Notes under the pieces: model-generated
The model's input: the letters and a program-made list of their open reading frames with translations, nothing else
Told to the model about the DNA's origin: nothing
The model's database searches: none
Shown here: positions 36,301 to 47,387 of the stretch, one piece after another
Layout: the number at the start of each line of letters is the position of its first letter
Position numbering within the stretch: the stretch's first letter is position 1
Made by a program: the position numbers and the translations under genes
Assembly (NCBI GenBank): GCA_025617375.2
Contig: JAMYGW020000003.1
Coordinates: 1 to 64,000 of the forward strand
Reading direction: 5' to 3'
Length of the DNA stretch: 64,000 bases
Source of the DNA: Acarospora socialis
Taxonomy: Eukaryota > Ascomycota > Lecanoromycetes > Acarosporales > Acarosporaceae

Positions 36301-37458
36301 CTGCATCTTCAGCTTATCTGTTCGAAGTTCGACATTCGCTGCAATCAGCTCCGATACACCTTCTTCGGAACGAGTGTTCAGGTTCTTCTCGAGACACCAG
36401 ATCTTCACTTTGAGATCCCAGTTTTCTTTCCCGAGGCGTTCAATGGTACTGCTCTGTTCTTTGAGAGTCAAGTTGCGGATGTTCCGCCCAAAGGATGAGA
36501 TAGGCATTCCGGACCTCTTCGTCGGAGAGGAAGCTCGAGCATTCTGACGAGGTTGCGTTTGAGCTTGCGAAGTGGCTGGCGTGTTTGCAGTTAGAGCCTG
36601 TCGCACCGCTCCGGTCACGGTGGAAACAGTCGGTGTCTGACTTGTGGCTCTCGGTGTAGCAGGTGATGACGAATTTTGGCGACCTCGGTGGACATCGATG
36701 ACTGACGAGTTGAGTTCGTCCGCTTCCAGTTGAGCAAGTCCACCATCGTTGAAGCTCGCGTCAACGTTTGCTCTATCTAACGACGCGTCGCCTTCAATGA
36801 GGTCTGAGATACCGGAGGCGATGCTCCCAAGGCTGATCGTTCGAGAAAGATCCATAGGCCTGGTGGTAGAGTCTTCGTCGGGAACAGCGCCACCGGATTG
36901 GAGTGCGAAATCAGCGCCCACAGTTGCTTCGCTCGTCGTATCAGTTGAGGTGGTTGTGTTTGATGAGTAAGATAGACTTTGGCTGTGCTGACGAGTCTGG
37001 AGGATTTTCGGACGCGTTTTCTGCTGTTCGTGATCGGATGCAAGTTCCTCAACATCGCCATCGGCGGCTCCTTCCGAATCGTGGTCGCGTGAATTGTTCG
37101 CCATTTCTGGTGAACCTCTCCCCGACGATGAACGCGCCATGTCGGCGGCGGTGGGGCGGATGGGAGAGGTGGGGGAGTCGGGGTCGGACGAGGAGTTGAT
37201 CTCGCGACCGTTAAAGCGAACCTTAACGGGCGAGAACTCCTCGTCCGACCCAAAAGTGCCCGGCAGGCGAGCACGACGGTGGTGGGTGACGGACACCCGA
37301 CGCGACGGAGTCGACGTCATTGTGATTTCAATGGCGTCGGTAACGAAGGGGTCCTCCTTCACCTCGTCCTCCGCCAGGCGGGTGGAGGTGAAGGCGGACC
37401 CCAACGCTACCGACGCCCAGCCGGAGGGTTCCACCCGCGCGGGTGTCTCACCACCCAT
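33336..37458 (-). CDS. apsB: CM1-domain coiled-coil MTOC protein (ApsB/Mto1-like)
   Basis: The model has three exons, 37458-35977, 35914-34481 and 34427-33336, with introns of 62 and 53 bp, giving 1335 aa. After a disordered N-terminus, the centrosomin motif 1 (CM1) lies at about residues 328-390 (LTLKEQSSTIERLGKENW, DLKVKIWCLEKNLN). CM1 binds and activates gamma-tubulin complexes. The rest is almost continuous coiled coil to about residue 1120, then a conserved segment (LLLAMWNRLSTICGSDW, FSKNLLLAMKAVEALIGGFK, ERELWKEYQSLEHN). This resembles ApsB/Mto1 of septal and spindle-pole microtubule-organising centres. The related Pcp1/PcpA protein is the alternative. The chosen ATG (37458) follows a poly-Pro coding stretch. 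The frame stays open upstream to about 37617 without an ATG, so the true start may be in another exon. Confidence 0.83.
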
Positions 37459-37486
37459 TGGTGGTGGTGGCGGTGGTGGTGGTGGG
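37459..37486. repeat. GGT/GGC triplet run (poly-Pro in minus frame)
   Basis: This imperfect GGT triplet run lies directly upstream of the chosen start of the CM1-protein gene. In the gene's frame it would encode about nine prolines, but no upstream ATG is in frame. Confidence 0.7.
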
Positions 37487-39305
37487 AGCGAGCCCACCGA
37501 CGCTTCTCGTCGGGAGAAGATTCTGAATCCCTCCAGATTGGAGGAGGAGGGCGAGGTTTGCTTTCGAATAAAGAAAATATAAAAACCACAATTTATTCGA
37601 ATTGTTGGACGTGTTTACAGAGAGAAGAGGAACAGAGACCTCAGGCGCTCTCTTCAAGGTGATTGGCGTGTTTTCTTAGCTCCTGCACTTTCGCGTTTAT
37701 TACTGCATCTAGTAGGCGCGATGGCGCGGTTACCAAAACACTCCCGAAGTGGGAAGACCCTCCCGGTCGATCATCGACGGATGATTTACCTGCGAACAAG
37801 TCTAAAAGTCTTGTTCATCACCACTATATCATGGCATATCTTGGCTAAGGTACATACAATGCATAGTACATGTATTCCGAGAATCTTCATATCATATACC
37901 TACCACTTCATCGTTGAGGCGGCAACTTCAAAGAGTTCGCCTTGCACATAAACATCTGAGGCACACTCCCCCAATTTGGACACGGAGTGGTCTCTACCTC
38001 TTTTGGTGTTTGTGTATGAAGCAAACAAGCAAGTAACATCACCCAGGGAAAGAGTGTCTCAACATTTCATAGATTTTCCCCGTTGTTACCTAGATGAAAT
38101 CATTGTATCGTAAGATTACCAGTACCTTTGGAGTAGAGATCTGTAAGGCTCTTTCCACCACTTTTGAAAGAATCATACTCAACTGCGTCTTTCATTCCTA
38201 AGGTAACTGGCAAGAGTACTCGGTAGCAGCCATGCTGTATTCTCTATGTGTCTTATAAGGTACTCGTACCCAATCCCACCGCCCTAAACGCAATGCGCTT
38301 GAGGACCACTTGTAGTGATATGGGAGATATGGTGCCGAGCAGTAGATATCTGAAGTCACATAAATGCCACAATATTGGTCAATGAATTTCGCAAAATGGC
38401 TTCAGCGAGTTTGATAAAAAAAAAACTATATCAACAACAGAAATTGCTCATCGAAATACAGCTTGCAAAGCAACAATATCACCCACCGACCCAGTCTTCC
38501 GCTCTCTTCAGTGAGGTCTTACAATAGATATCAATCGTAGCCCTACGAACATTGATAACACCCCCGTAGTCCTATACCAAGAGCGAGACAACGTAGCACC
38601 TGAGAACCTCGCTTTATGATGATCTCGAGAGTCAGAACTTAAATCCTGGTATGATTATCTGGAATATATCAGGGCGCCTTATGGAAGGCGATGTCTCTTC
38701 AAGAACACCACACAGCAGCACCCAGACTACTGAACGGTGACTTCTCCATCATTGAGAAAGCAATCATCCCATAGGATAGCTTGTATCTCATTTCACTCCT
38801 GAAGCCCTCAACTACCGACCTTTTGTAAAGATTATCTTCGACCCCGGGGCAAAATCATCTCTGGATAGACATCAATTGTGCCAATCATGTTTCTCTTTCA
38901 TATAGATGAACGCACAAATGATTTATTTTCTAAATCGAACCAGTATCATTTGTAGTTCAGCCGGCTGTAGAATCAGTTTACAATAAACGAAAAGTCTCTC
39001 ATACGATTGATTGTCCGGAAGCAAGGTAGGTACTCAAGTGGAAGCTTCGAATGCTCTCGAGAACTCTCACATGCTTACCGCCAGCCCGCCAAGCCCTCAT
39101 GACGTCGATCAAACAGTGCATGTCACCTCGACCCATGCTCCAAAGCGGGACCCACTACCCCTCGTCCTTAACCCACTTAATCCCCTCAAAAGAAGCAATC
39201 CACTTCCTTCATCCCCACACCTGACCTATCAAACCGTCATCTACCATCTACAAACTAATCTTTCCACTCTCGACTTTACATTTCCAACCTCCACAGCGCG
39301 CAAAC
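37487..39305. other. Long intergenic region
   Basis: About 1.8 kb lie between the divergent CM1-protein gene and the 78-aa gene. No gene is recognised. A run of nine A lies at about 38417. The last 300 bp hold the promoter of the 78-aa gene. The length is well above the local average, so an unrecognised non-coding RNA or a lost gene is possible. Confidence 0.4.
39158..39186 (+). promoter_or_regulatory. Two CCCCT stress-element-like sites
   Basis: CCCCT occurs at 39158-39162 and 39182-39186, about 120-150 bp upstream of the ATG of the 78-aa gene. CCCCT is the binding word of Msn2/Msn4-type zinc fingers in yeast. Five-base words occur by chance, so this is only suggestive. Confidence 0.25.
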
Positions 39306-39798
39306 ATGAACACACAAGGCGGCAACCCCCTCCAAGGCGGCGGCACCACAGGCACAGGTGGTGCAGCGGGCGGACAGGAAGATTACCTAGACAAAGGTCC
39401 ATGGCCTCTCGCCCCCTCTTCCACACCTCTCACTCCCGTCTTCTCAATCCCTTAAAGCCCCATCTCTCTGAGATGCCGCCATTTCCTTTCCCTCACCCCT
39501 GGACTGACATCAAGGGAACTTGACAGGTCTCGACGCCGCCGAGAAGCGCTTCGGCGGCGGCAAAGTGAACCCGGAGCAGTCGCGCGGCATGAACGAGAAG
39601 GTGACGGATGGGGCAAGGGGGATGTTTGAGAAGGCGACTGGGTTCGTTTCTTCTCTTCCGTTGTCCTTCTGCTTGGTCATGTTCGATCTTGGTCTGGTTG
39701 TTGGGTCGATGATGGGAGGATGTGAGAGAGAGAGAGAGGCTGATGTCTTCTTTGCTGGCGGTCGTAGGAAGAAAGTGCCAGAGAAGTTTTCGAACTAG
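39306..39798 (+). CDS. Small conserved fungal protein, 78 aa, three exons
   Basis: The model has three exons, 39306-39396, 39527-39641 and 39768-39798, with introns of 130 and 126 bp, giving 78 aa. The gene is invisible to a plain frame scan. The N-terminus is Gly-rich and flexible. The conserved part is EDYLDKGLDAAEKRFGGG, then MNEKVTDGARGMFEKATG and the end KKVPEKFSN. This pattern, a short amphipathic-helix protein with the KFSN-type end, recurs widely in filamentous fungi, often among stress-induced or conidial transcripts. No enzymatic motif is present. Both donors are atypical (GTCCAT and GTTCGT), but the joined frame matches the conserved pattern exactly. Function is unknown. A role in stress tolerance would be an inference from the family's usual expression. 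Confidence 0.8.
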
Positions 39799-40347
39799 AT
39801 CTCAAAGGTGTTACCCGTGGATACGGCCAGGTTCAATGATGGGGCAATTGACGTGGGCGCTGGGCGCTGGGCGCTGTCATTGCTGGTGCTTGATGGGTGG
39901 AGGGCTTGGGACGGGCGAGTTTGGCTTTCGAGTTGGCTTACTCCATATGAATGAATGAAAAACTACTATTGCTCATGCTCACAGCTTCAGCGGGTCAGTG
40001 TAACTGTATACCGGATTGCCTGCTTTGCCGACAGTTTTCACAGTAGTCGTTATGAATTGGGAGGATATATCTTGAAGCTGACGCAGCGCTTATGACCAAA
40101 ACCAAGTACGCCAGGTATATGTAAAGATCCACATCGCCGAAACGCCTGAAGTACACCTTCGTATCGCTATGGTCCCCGGGCGGTATATATCCGCCAAGAG
40201 ACGTCAACAAATAGTAGGTATATGTCAACCTGTACATGCAAAAGATGTACAGCCGGGTTGCGCACGCTGCAAGTAAAAACACCAAAGCCGTACTGCTGAT
40301 AGGCGTTCCGAGCCTGGTGAACTTTTCTCCGATGGAGGTTTCTGTCG
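39799..40347. other. Intergenic region between convergent genes
   Basis: These 549 bp lie between the 78-aa gene and the 4-TM gene. A 96-codon frame on the minus strand (39995-40285) is Tyr/Leu-rich but matches nothing I know. It is probably chance. Confidence 0.4.
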
Positions 40348-41006
40348 TTAGTGGTCGTTGTCGTTATTGACCTGATAAGCCATCACTATCATCCACAATA
40401 AGAAAACGGTGCCGATGAGCTCCCATGCGAAAGCCGCCTTCCAACAATTACCTACAACAAGCACCAAAGTCAGCATTCCGCAGTCGTCGATGCTGGAATA
40501 ATTTGTAGGGACCATACAGATATTACTCTGCTCCAACCAAGCCAACGTATTGAGACTCGGCCCCGTAAAGGGCTGCGACTGAACGTAAAGCTGACAGTTC
40601 CCATTGACGCTCCCACTCGGTCCAAACAACTGGATGCTCGTTTCGATCAATGCCGTCAACCACAGGACGAATAGGATGAAGGAGCCGATGATGACGATGC
40701 CGGGTAGTAGCTGGCGCTGGCTGATAAGACTAAGAATGAGGATGAAGAAGAGGACTGCGAGTGCGGAGACGGTGACTGCGTATGGGAAAAGCCTGATCCT
40801 GGGTCAGCACAATTGTGTGATGGGAGTAACGGAGAGCCGACGGACCATGGTGTACCAACTTGCATCTGCTGTTGGACGGTCATGAAAAAGGAGAATATTC
40901 CCAGCACGGTCGCTGAAGCTGCTAGAAATATGATGAGCCAGAAGTTGAGTTGTGCTTCTGGCCAGTGGTATTTCTTCCGCCGCTCCACAACCAATACTTC
41001 CGTCAT
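40348..41006 (-). CDS. Four-helix membrane protein (MARVEL-like), 181 aa
   Basis: The model has three exons, 41006-40846, 40798-40518 and 40451-40348, with introns of 47 and 66 bp, giving 181 aa. After a short basic N-terminus (MTEVLVVERRKKYHWPEAQL) four membrane helices are seen: FWLIIFLAASATVLGIFSFF, AVTVSALAVLFFILILSLI, LLPGIVIIGSFILFVLWLT and AFAWELIGTVFLLWMIVMAY. The loop before the last helix carries paired cysteines (NGNCQLY, SNICNCW). This layout recurs in a fungal family of MARVEL-like integral membrane proteins, often poorly annotated. No catalytic motif is present. The first intron has the donor GTCCGT. Location is probably the plasma membrane or endomembranes, by inference. Confidence 0.8.
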
Positions 41007-42075
41007 TGTGTCGGGCGAGGTATGAGATAGAGGTGATCTGGTAGAGAAGATTGACCGTAGGGGTTTTCGCTTTTCAGCGCTGAGGTTTGCTTGCTATCAC
41101 AGGTTCCAGAAGGAGTATTTCCGTCAGCGCGCGCTCTTTTCGAGTTCCCGGTGCCCTGAGGTGCTGGTCGGGCGAATGTGAGCCCTTGGGCCGCGCTGCA
41201 GGCCTGGCCAGCTGCGGCTGACCGTTTGTCGTTGGACCCAAGCTTGCAAGCATCCAATGGTGCCTGACGTCGCTGGAGATGGGTCCTGCGTGGGCTATGC
41301 CGGGATTATTGTGAGATGGTCTCGATCACAGTAATCAATCGGATCCCGCCACGACGATGTTGCGCTTACCGAGCGATACAGCGCAGATGGAGCTGTGTCA
41401 CGCTGGGTCACAGAGGTGGATGGACGATATTAATTTAGAAGTGAACAGAAACGGTACATGTAGATGGTGTAAAGAGTGACTGAAATATATTGGCAAAATT
41501 GATTTTGACTGTGTTTCTTGTTCTTGAATTGTGAATTGTTTATCGGAGAGGTTGGCCGCTGCGAAATTCTGGTGGCGCAGGAACACCCGAACGTCACCAT
41601 CATCATCCCCGCTAACCCAAGTCTTATAAATAACTTCACGCCGGTTACCCCTTTGGTATATTTTCTGTTGCGAATTGATCATACATGGGCACATAGGGAG
41701 TATGGAACAATGGCGAAGACAAGAGCTTTCAAGGTACGAGTTCCTCCAGGTAGAGTGATATGCCAAGTTCCAAGTTGCTTAACCTGTAAGTCCTACTATG
41801 GTACGCAGTTGAAGCTAGATGCATCAAATGGTGAATTGAATCTATGAGATGCAAGTTTTATCTATTAGCTACCATCTAAAGCTTTTGATAGGTACTTAAA
41901 ATACCTAGAGATACATGCGAATAAATGGCAAGTACAGAGCGATAGAAGATATAGAAAGCGCAATATAATGAAAGCAATAATCGAGTGCTCCACCGTCAGC
42001 TAGTCCATCGTGAACTCATTGACACAATACCCGCTAAACGAAACCAGAACCCAGATACACCTTTTCTTAGTCCTT
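41007..42075. other. Intergenic region
   Basis: This is 1069 bp of non-coding DNA. Open frames around 41398-41847 on both strands overlap and lack domains. No repeat or RNA gene is recognised. Confidence 0.45.
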
Positions 42076-45000
42076 CTATAGCACAAAGAGTGTCGCAAGG
42101 GATACCAGAAGAATATTGATCACCCCGATAGCAACGCGCCTCATCGCGGAGCCTTCGTACGTCGCGAGAGCTGAGGGATTGACAGGCACACTGATGTTGC
42201 CACTGTCCGCTGAAGTCGAGTATGGGGTGCTGCCTGAGCCCAGAGATCCGGTTGCCTCCGGTGAAGCTGACGGTGTCGGGGTGCCGACCTGATAAGGCGA
42301 CTGTCCGATCTGGATGGACGATCCAGACCCTGGACCTCCTGAACCCACGATTTGCGGAGCGTATCCGTACCCAGAAGGAAGTGCCGGAAGTGTAAGGACA
42401 ACGGAAGTATACGGAGACTGGCCTGACACGGTAGGGCTTGCAGTCTCTACGACTGTGGTAGGAGTTCCAACTGCAGTTCCAGAAATAGGAACAAGTACAG
42501 GAGTAGGGTTCCCAGGAACGAAAGAGTACCCGTAACCTTGAGCGGAGCTCAGCGATGGTCCAGAGGAGGCAGCGGCATATGCTGAAGTTGCAGACACGTA
42601 TGATGACTGGCCTGACACAGTAGCATTCCCCGCCTGGACTGTGGAGGTAGGAGTGCCCAAACCCGTAGGGCTTACAGATTGGACTGTCGTAGTTGTTGTC
42701 CCAGCAACCAACGAGGACCCATAGCCTTGAGGAATTTGGATAGAAGATCCGGCAGAGGACACTAAGGAGGGAAAAAGACTAGAGCTGTATACTGATTCAC
42801 TGACAACAGTAGGGCTTCCAGGCTGAACAGTCGTAGTTGTAGTAGTTGTCGCAGAAGTTGATGACAACCCATAGCCTTGAGGAGTTCCAACAGAAGAGCC
42901 GGCAGAAGACACTGAGGGCGAAACGCCAGAGCTGTATACTGATCCGCTGACGGCAGTAGGGCTTTCAGGTTGAACAGTCATAGTTGTAGTAGTTGTCGCA
43001 GAAGGTGCTGACGACCTATAGCCTTGAAGAGTTCCAACGGAAGATCCAGCAGAAGACACTGAGGAGGGCAAAACACCAGAGTTGTAGACTGATTCGTTGA
43101 CGGCAGTAGGGCTCCCAGGTTGAACAGTCATAGTTGTAGTAGTTGTTGCAGGAGGTGATGACGACCCATACCCTTGAGGAGTTCCAACGGAAGATCGGGC
43201 AGAAAACACTGAGAAGGGCAAAATGACAGAGTTGTATGCTGATCCACTGACGGCAGTAGGACTTCCAGGTTGAACAGTCGTAGTCACAGTAGTTGCCCCA
43301 GTAACCATCGAGGACCCATAGTCTTGAGAAGTCCCAACAGAAGATCCGGCAGAAGACACTGAGGAGGGCAAAATGGCAGAGTTGTATGCTGATGGGCTGA
43401 CCGCAGTAGCGCTTCCAGGTAGAACAGGCGTAGTCGTAGTCGTAGTAGTCGTTGTAGAAATCGATGATGACCCATACCCTTGAGAAGCTCCAACGGAAGC
43501 TCCGACAGAGGAGACCAGAGAGGTTGACACGGCAAAGCTGTATACTGATTGCCTGCCGGCAGTAGGAGTTCCAAGCTGTGATGAGTTTCCATATCCAGGA
43601 GGCACACCGACGGCAGATCCAGAAGCACTGGAAGAAGTCACAGTAGCATAGACTGAAGGCGTACTGATGTAACCACCTCCGTACGCATTGCCAAGCATGC
43701 CGGGTGTATACACTGGCACCACAGTAGGTCTGGCACACCCTTCGCATTGAGTCATGGTCAAAGAAACCACAACAGTCGCAGGTCCTGAAGAGTCGACGAC
43801 TGGTGTGCTCGCTGGTTGAGGGGTAAGGCTGGAGAGATACCCGTAGGGGGAAGACGTGGCCGAGCCGGCGGGTACATCTGCTCCTGTTGCGGGCGAGGTT
43901 GCACCCGAGGACAAGCTGTTAGGTGTTCCAGTAGCGGAGTTTGCACACAATCCGCACCGAGTCATTGTCAGGGTTACCACAATGGTTGCGTCTCCTGAAG
44001 AACCAGAGCCTGGTGTGCCTCCGAGTTGAGGTACGAAGGTTGGTACATCGCCTGGGGCGGATGATGCGTACGAGCCAGGGAGGACATATGTTCCTGTAGC
44101 TGGCAACGTCGAACCTTGCTGCAAGACTCCCCCGGACGATACGACGCTAGGCGTACCTGGCACGCACGTTACAGTGACATTCTGTCCGGTCGTAGTCGCA
44201 TTTCCTGCAAGGCACAAGATGGATGAGTTTCCAGACCCGTAAACCAGTGATGAGGCAGTCGACTGAGCTGAAGGGTAAGTGACGCCAGTTGCCAATGACC
44301 CTGAGTAGGCTGGGTATCCCGAGATCGTTCCAGCAAATCCTTGTGAGACGGCAGAACCAACGATTGTCGAAAAGTTGTATGATCCAGAAGGCGAGCCCAT
44401 GCCGTAGCCGTACACCCCGGTCCCGGAAGACCCTGCGAGACCAGAAGCAGACGCGAAGCCGGAAGCTCGAGTCGACGAAAGGATCAACGAGTAAACCAAG
44501 GTGCCGGGTACGCCGGTGGCATTTACTTGGAAAGGATACCCAGACACTGCAGTCCCTGCAGATGACAGGTACTGGGAAGCCAATGATGAATCGGAAGCTG
44601 AAGTTGACGGAAGCACTAACGAGTAAACAAGTGCTCCAGATGAGCTCGTGGCATTCGCAAGCGACGGGAACCCCAAACTTGCAGTCCCTGTGGATGACGG
44701 ATACTGACCAGACATGGAAGTAGCTGAAAGCGGTCCGGATGTGGGAGTTTGGTATCCTCCCAGAGTGGCATTAGCGGTACCATTGGGGCCTAGCGAAGAC
44801 GTCTGACCTTGACCTGAAGCAGTGTATACCGTGACCAGGACTGGATACGAGGTCGGATAGCCAGTGCCTATGGACGCAACGATGGAAGTAAGATTGGTCA
44901 CGGACGCGGGCCCTGTTTCGGTTGAGAGGGCGCTGCTCAGACTAGATGTGGCTGGTCCTGTGGTCGAACCGGACGACGTCAACTCTCCAGAGGAGGCGTA

Positions 45001-45455
45001 GTAAGCAATCGGTACAGAAGTGGTGTAGCCATCCGTCTCGGTAGAGGAGAACGCAACGACAACTGTAGTTGTTGTGTCATTCTGGGATGTTACCGAAGAG
45101 CTCGAACTGGAGGTTGACGTCGGTAGGCTCGAACTCGAGGAGCTTGACTCGTAGCCGGAGAACTCTGTAGGTAGAAACGGCAAGGTTAGCATAATGACTT
45201 TTGGAGACCTCATATCTCGATGGTACAGAGGCAATGCAGACTCACCAAGGGCACGAGCACGATGACCGACTATTACTGCCAATGTTAGCCAAAGCTTAGG
45301 TACGAAAGGTTCATGACGTGACCAAAAGACGCCGGAGACATGAACATAAAGGTAAAGTTGCTTCACAGGATGTGCTCCCTACCTCGAGACGTTGCAGCAG
45401 TCAAGGTTAGTGGAGCCACCCAGGCTGCCACCGCAAGCGTCTTGCTGAACAGCAT
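42076..45455 (-). CDS. GPI-anchored mucin-like surface protein with 50-residue repeats
   Basis: The model has three exons, 45455-45383, 45275-45246 (only 30 nt) and 45164-42076, giving 1063 aa. A signal peptide is encoded at the start (MLFSKTLAVAAWVAPLTLTA). The mature protein is almost all Ser, Thr, Gly, Pro, Val and Tyr. Two Cys-containing repeats (ATIVVTLTMTRCGLCA and ATVVVSLTMTQCEGCA) lie before about six tandem copies of a 50-residue unit, roughly SVSSAGSSVGTPQGYGSS, then poly-Thr, then VQPGSPTAVSGSVYSSG. The end (ATYEGSAMRRVAIGVINIL with a hydrophobic tail VSLATLFVL) is a GPI-attachment signal. It is likely a heavily O-glycosylated wall adhesin or mucin. Repeat number probably varies between strains. 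A TATA box lies 175 bp upstream. Confidence 0.85.
42719..43520 (-). repeat. About six tandem 150-bp coding repeats
   Basis: The word CCATAGCCTTG and its variants recur at about 42719, 42869, 43017, 43166, 43315 and 43472, a period of 147-157 bp that is always a multiple of three. The copies are similar but not identical, and they code for the 50-residue units of the mucin-like protein. Confidence 0.8.
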
Positions 45456-45629
45456 GACGACGAGGACAAGTGTGCTTGATGTCAATCTAGGATAAAGCAG
45501 ACACCAAAAAGCCAGCGAGAAAGGAGTGTTGACTGCAAAGCTGCAAAACGAAGAAGAGAACGACAAGAGTTGAGCGAGTGTGATGATGGAGAAGAAGAAG
45601 AAAGGAATTTTTCAGTGGGAGATAGAGCC

Positions 45630-45638
45630 TTTATATAT
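45630..45638 (-). promoter_or_regulatory. TATA box of the mucin-like gene
   Basis: The minus strand reads ATATATAAAG here, about 175 bp before the ATG at 45455. Position and sequence fit a core promoter of a highly regulated gene. Confidence 0.5.
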
Positions 45639-46104
45639 CCGCAGCTTGAGACACTGCTCTCGGTAAGGGAAGGGAGTTCATTCCTTTTGAGGTAGGATGA
45701 GAGCGGCGACTTCGAGTCAATCGGTATCTCATTTCGTTTCAATACGCCATTATTCAATGCATGGGGAAAGAAGTCTCAGTTCCTGTGTCCAATCGGATCA
45801 CTTCAGCGTGTTAATCCTGCCGTTCTCGTTCAGATTTGCCATATGTTGTGACTCAATCGGATCATGAGTGCGACTTAGGGCAAGCGAGAGAAGCAAAATG
45901 GATGACGTGGTGCCTCAATGCAGAAGGGCCTCCGTCCCAGAGAACATTTGAATTTCAGTGTTGAGAGGGAGGAACGAGATTCATTTTGGAAGTAGCTGGT
46001 CCAGGTAGTGGGCCATCAATTTGACGTACCTTCCATGAGTCGAGCCCAGGTTTTCTCCATCACGAATGGGAAGGTGCACGCTCCTTAGCGCGCTCTGGAG
46101 TGTT

Positions 46105-46110
46105 TATAAA
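46105..46110 (+). promoter_or_regulatory. TATA box of the 174-aa GPI protein gene
   Basis: TATAAA lies within TGTTTATAAACAG, about 180 bp before the ATG at 46289. A CT-rich initiator tract follows it. Confidence 0.5.
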
Positions 46111-46288
46111 CAGTCTTCTCGGCCATCGTACATTTTTCTTCTTCTTCTTCTTTCATCATCACCACAGCATACTTCAAAAAACTTCCCAATTAAACATCAG
46201 TCCACCCGTTTACCCAACATCTTATTGCTGTACTTGCTATCGTACATCTTCTCACGTATCAAATTCCATCCCAACCATTACCAACAAG

Positions 46289-47017
46289 ATGCAATTCATC
46301 AACGTCGCCGCCGTTGCTCTTATGAGCTTGGTTTGCCACACCATGGTGCAGGGAGCTGGTAAGTTTCGACCCTTTCCTGACCCAAGGACCAGATCTGATT
46401 CAAGGTCTTGACTCGCTCGTTGTGCTGACTATTTGGGACAGGTTCCGACCCCGTCGCTCGGGTCGCTGTCCCAGAAGCTCGCGCTATCACCGATGGTGCG
46501 TGAATCTTCTATCGGTATAGACGCGTTGTACTGACCGTAATTGCTAGGCGATCTCGCGGCGCGTGAAATTCATCAAGTCGAGTTGAATCACGAGTTCGAG
46601 CTCGCTCCTCGTGCAAGTTAGTAACATCCCCATCGCGTTCGTCGCTTGAACGTCCTGATCTCGCTGCTAACTTATTCTCGTACAGCTTCGACCAATCATA
46701 CCGTTACTGTCACCGTTACTTCGATTCCTGATTACTGCTCGATCGTGTCGGTATCCGCTCTCACGTCTGCCGGTCCTCTTGCCATCCCGACCGGCGGCGT
46801 CTATCCAGTTCCCAAGAACGTTACTGCTATGATGGGCACCGGAACTGGAGCAAAGTCCACCCTTACTGCCTCGAAGACGTTGACTTTGGTGTCCGTCTCT
46901 CCGACCGCCCCGATCGCGACAGCGACTAGCAACGACGCGTCTTCTGGCGGCTACAGTGTGCTGCTCCTCGTGGCCACCGTCGGGCTCGCGTTCGTCCACT
47001 CGGTGATGTTGGTCTAG
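46289..47017 (+). CDS. Small secreted GPI-type protein, 174 aa
   Basis: The model has four exons, 46289-46358, 46442-46495, 46548-46616 and 46686-47017, joined in phase to 174 aa. The signal peptide is MQFINVAAVALMSLVCHTMV, cut near QGAG. A charged stretch (VPEARAITDGDLAAREIHQV) includes paired basic/acidic residues and could be a pro-region. A Thr/Val-rich segment (NHTVTVTVTSIPDYCSIVS) and a Pro/Thr-rich stalk follow. The end, NDASSGGYSVLLLVATVGLA then FVHSVMLV, is a GPI-attachment signal. It has two cysteines in the mature chain outside the signal. It resembles small wall-anchored proteins of plant-associated and saprobic fungi. No known domain is present. It sits head-to-head with the mucin-like gene. 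Confidence 0.8.
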
Positions 47018-47387
47018 GTTGTGGTGGACCTGGTTGATTGATCAGTGCCTTCGATGGCCTTGAGCTGTCTAATAGTTTCGATCTCCGAGCGTTCTGAAGC
47101 GCGATGTTACTGACTTGGCGATGGATGGCGGATGGCAATGGTTTTCTCTCGCTGTCGGTAGACTTGGAACGTTGTCTTTCCTTGACAGCGGTCGTGGCAG
47201 TCTCTCATGAAGACACTTTTGTGTAGTTTCTCTAGGTCAATGAGATCGATGTTGCTTTGACCTATTCATCAGTCACAACTTCACTTAAGAGATGAGTTGC
47301 AATGAGTAAAAGAGTAACTCTTGATAATTCGACCCTGCTTCGCCAACCGATGCACCCGCTCCTTGATTGCAAAAGCTACAACCGCCA
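47018..47387. other. Intergenic region between convergent genes
   Basis: These 370 bp are the 3' flanks of the small GPI-protein gene and vps41. Nothing further is recognised. Confidence 0.5.

Larger units (their letters stand above)
45456..46288. other. Divergent promoter region of two surface-protein genes
   Basis: These 833 bp lie between two divergent GPI-type genes. Both sides have a TATA box 175-185 bp from their ATG and a CT-rich tract (TTCTTCTTCTTC in the direction of transcription) just downstream of it. The mirrored layout suggests co-regulation. Confidence 0.5.

Noticed and set aside
39995-40285. Membrane-like 96-codon frame on the minus strand
   Set aside because: Tyr/Leu-rich but lacks clear helices or a start context. 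It sits in the 3' flank of the 4-TM gene and extends none of its exons.
41398-41847. Gene between the 4-TM gene and the mucin-like gene
   Set aside because: Equally long frames occur on both strands over the same bases, and none has a protein-like pattern.
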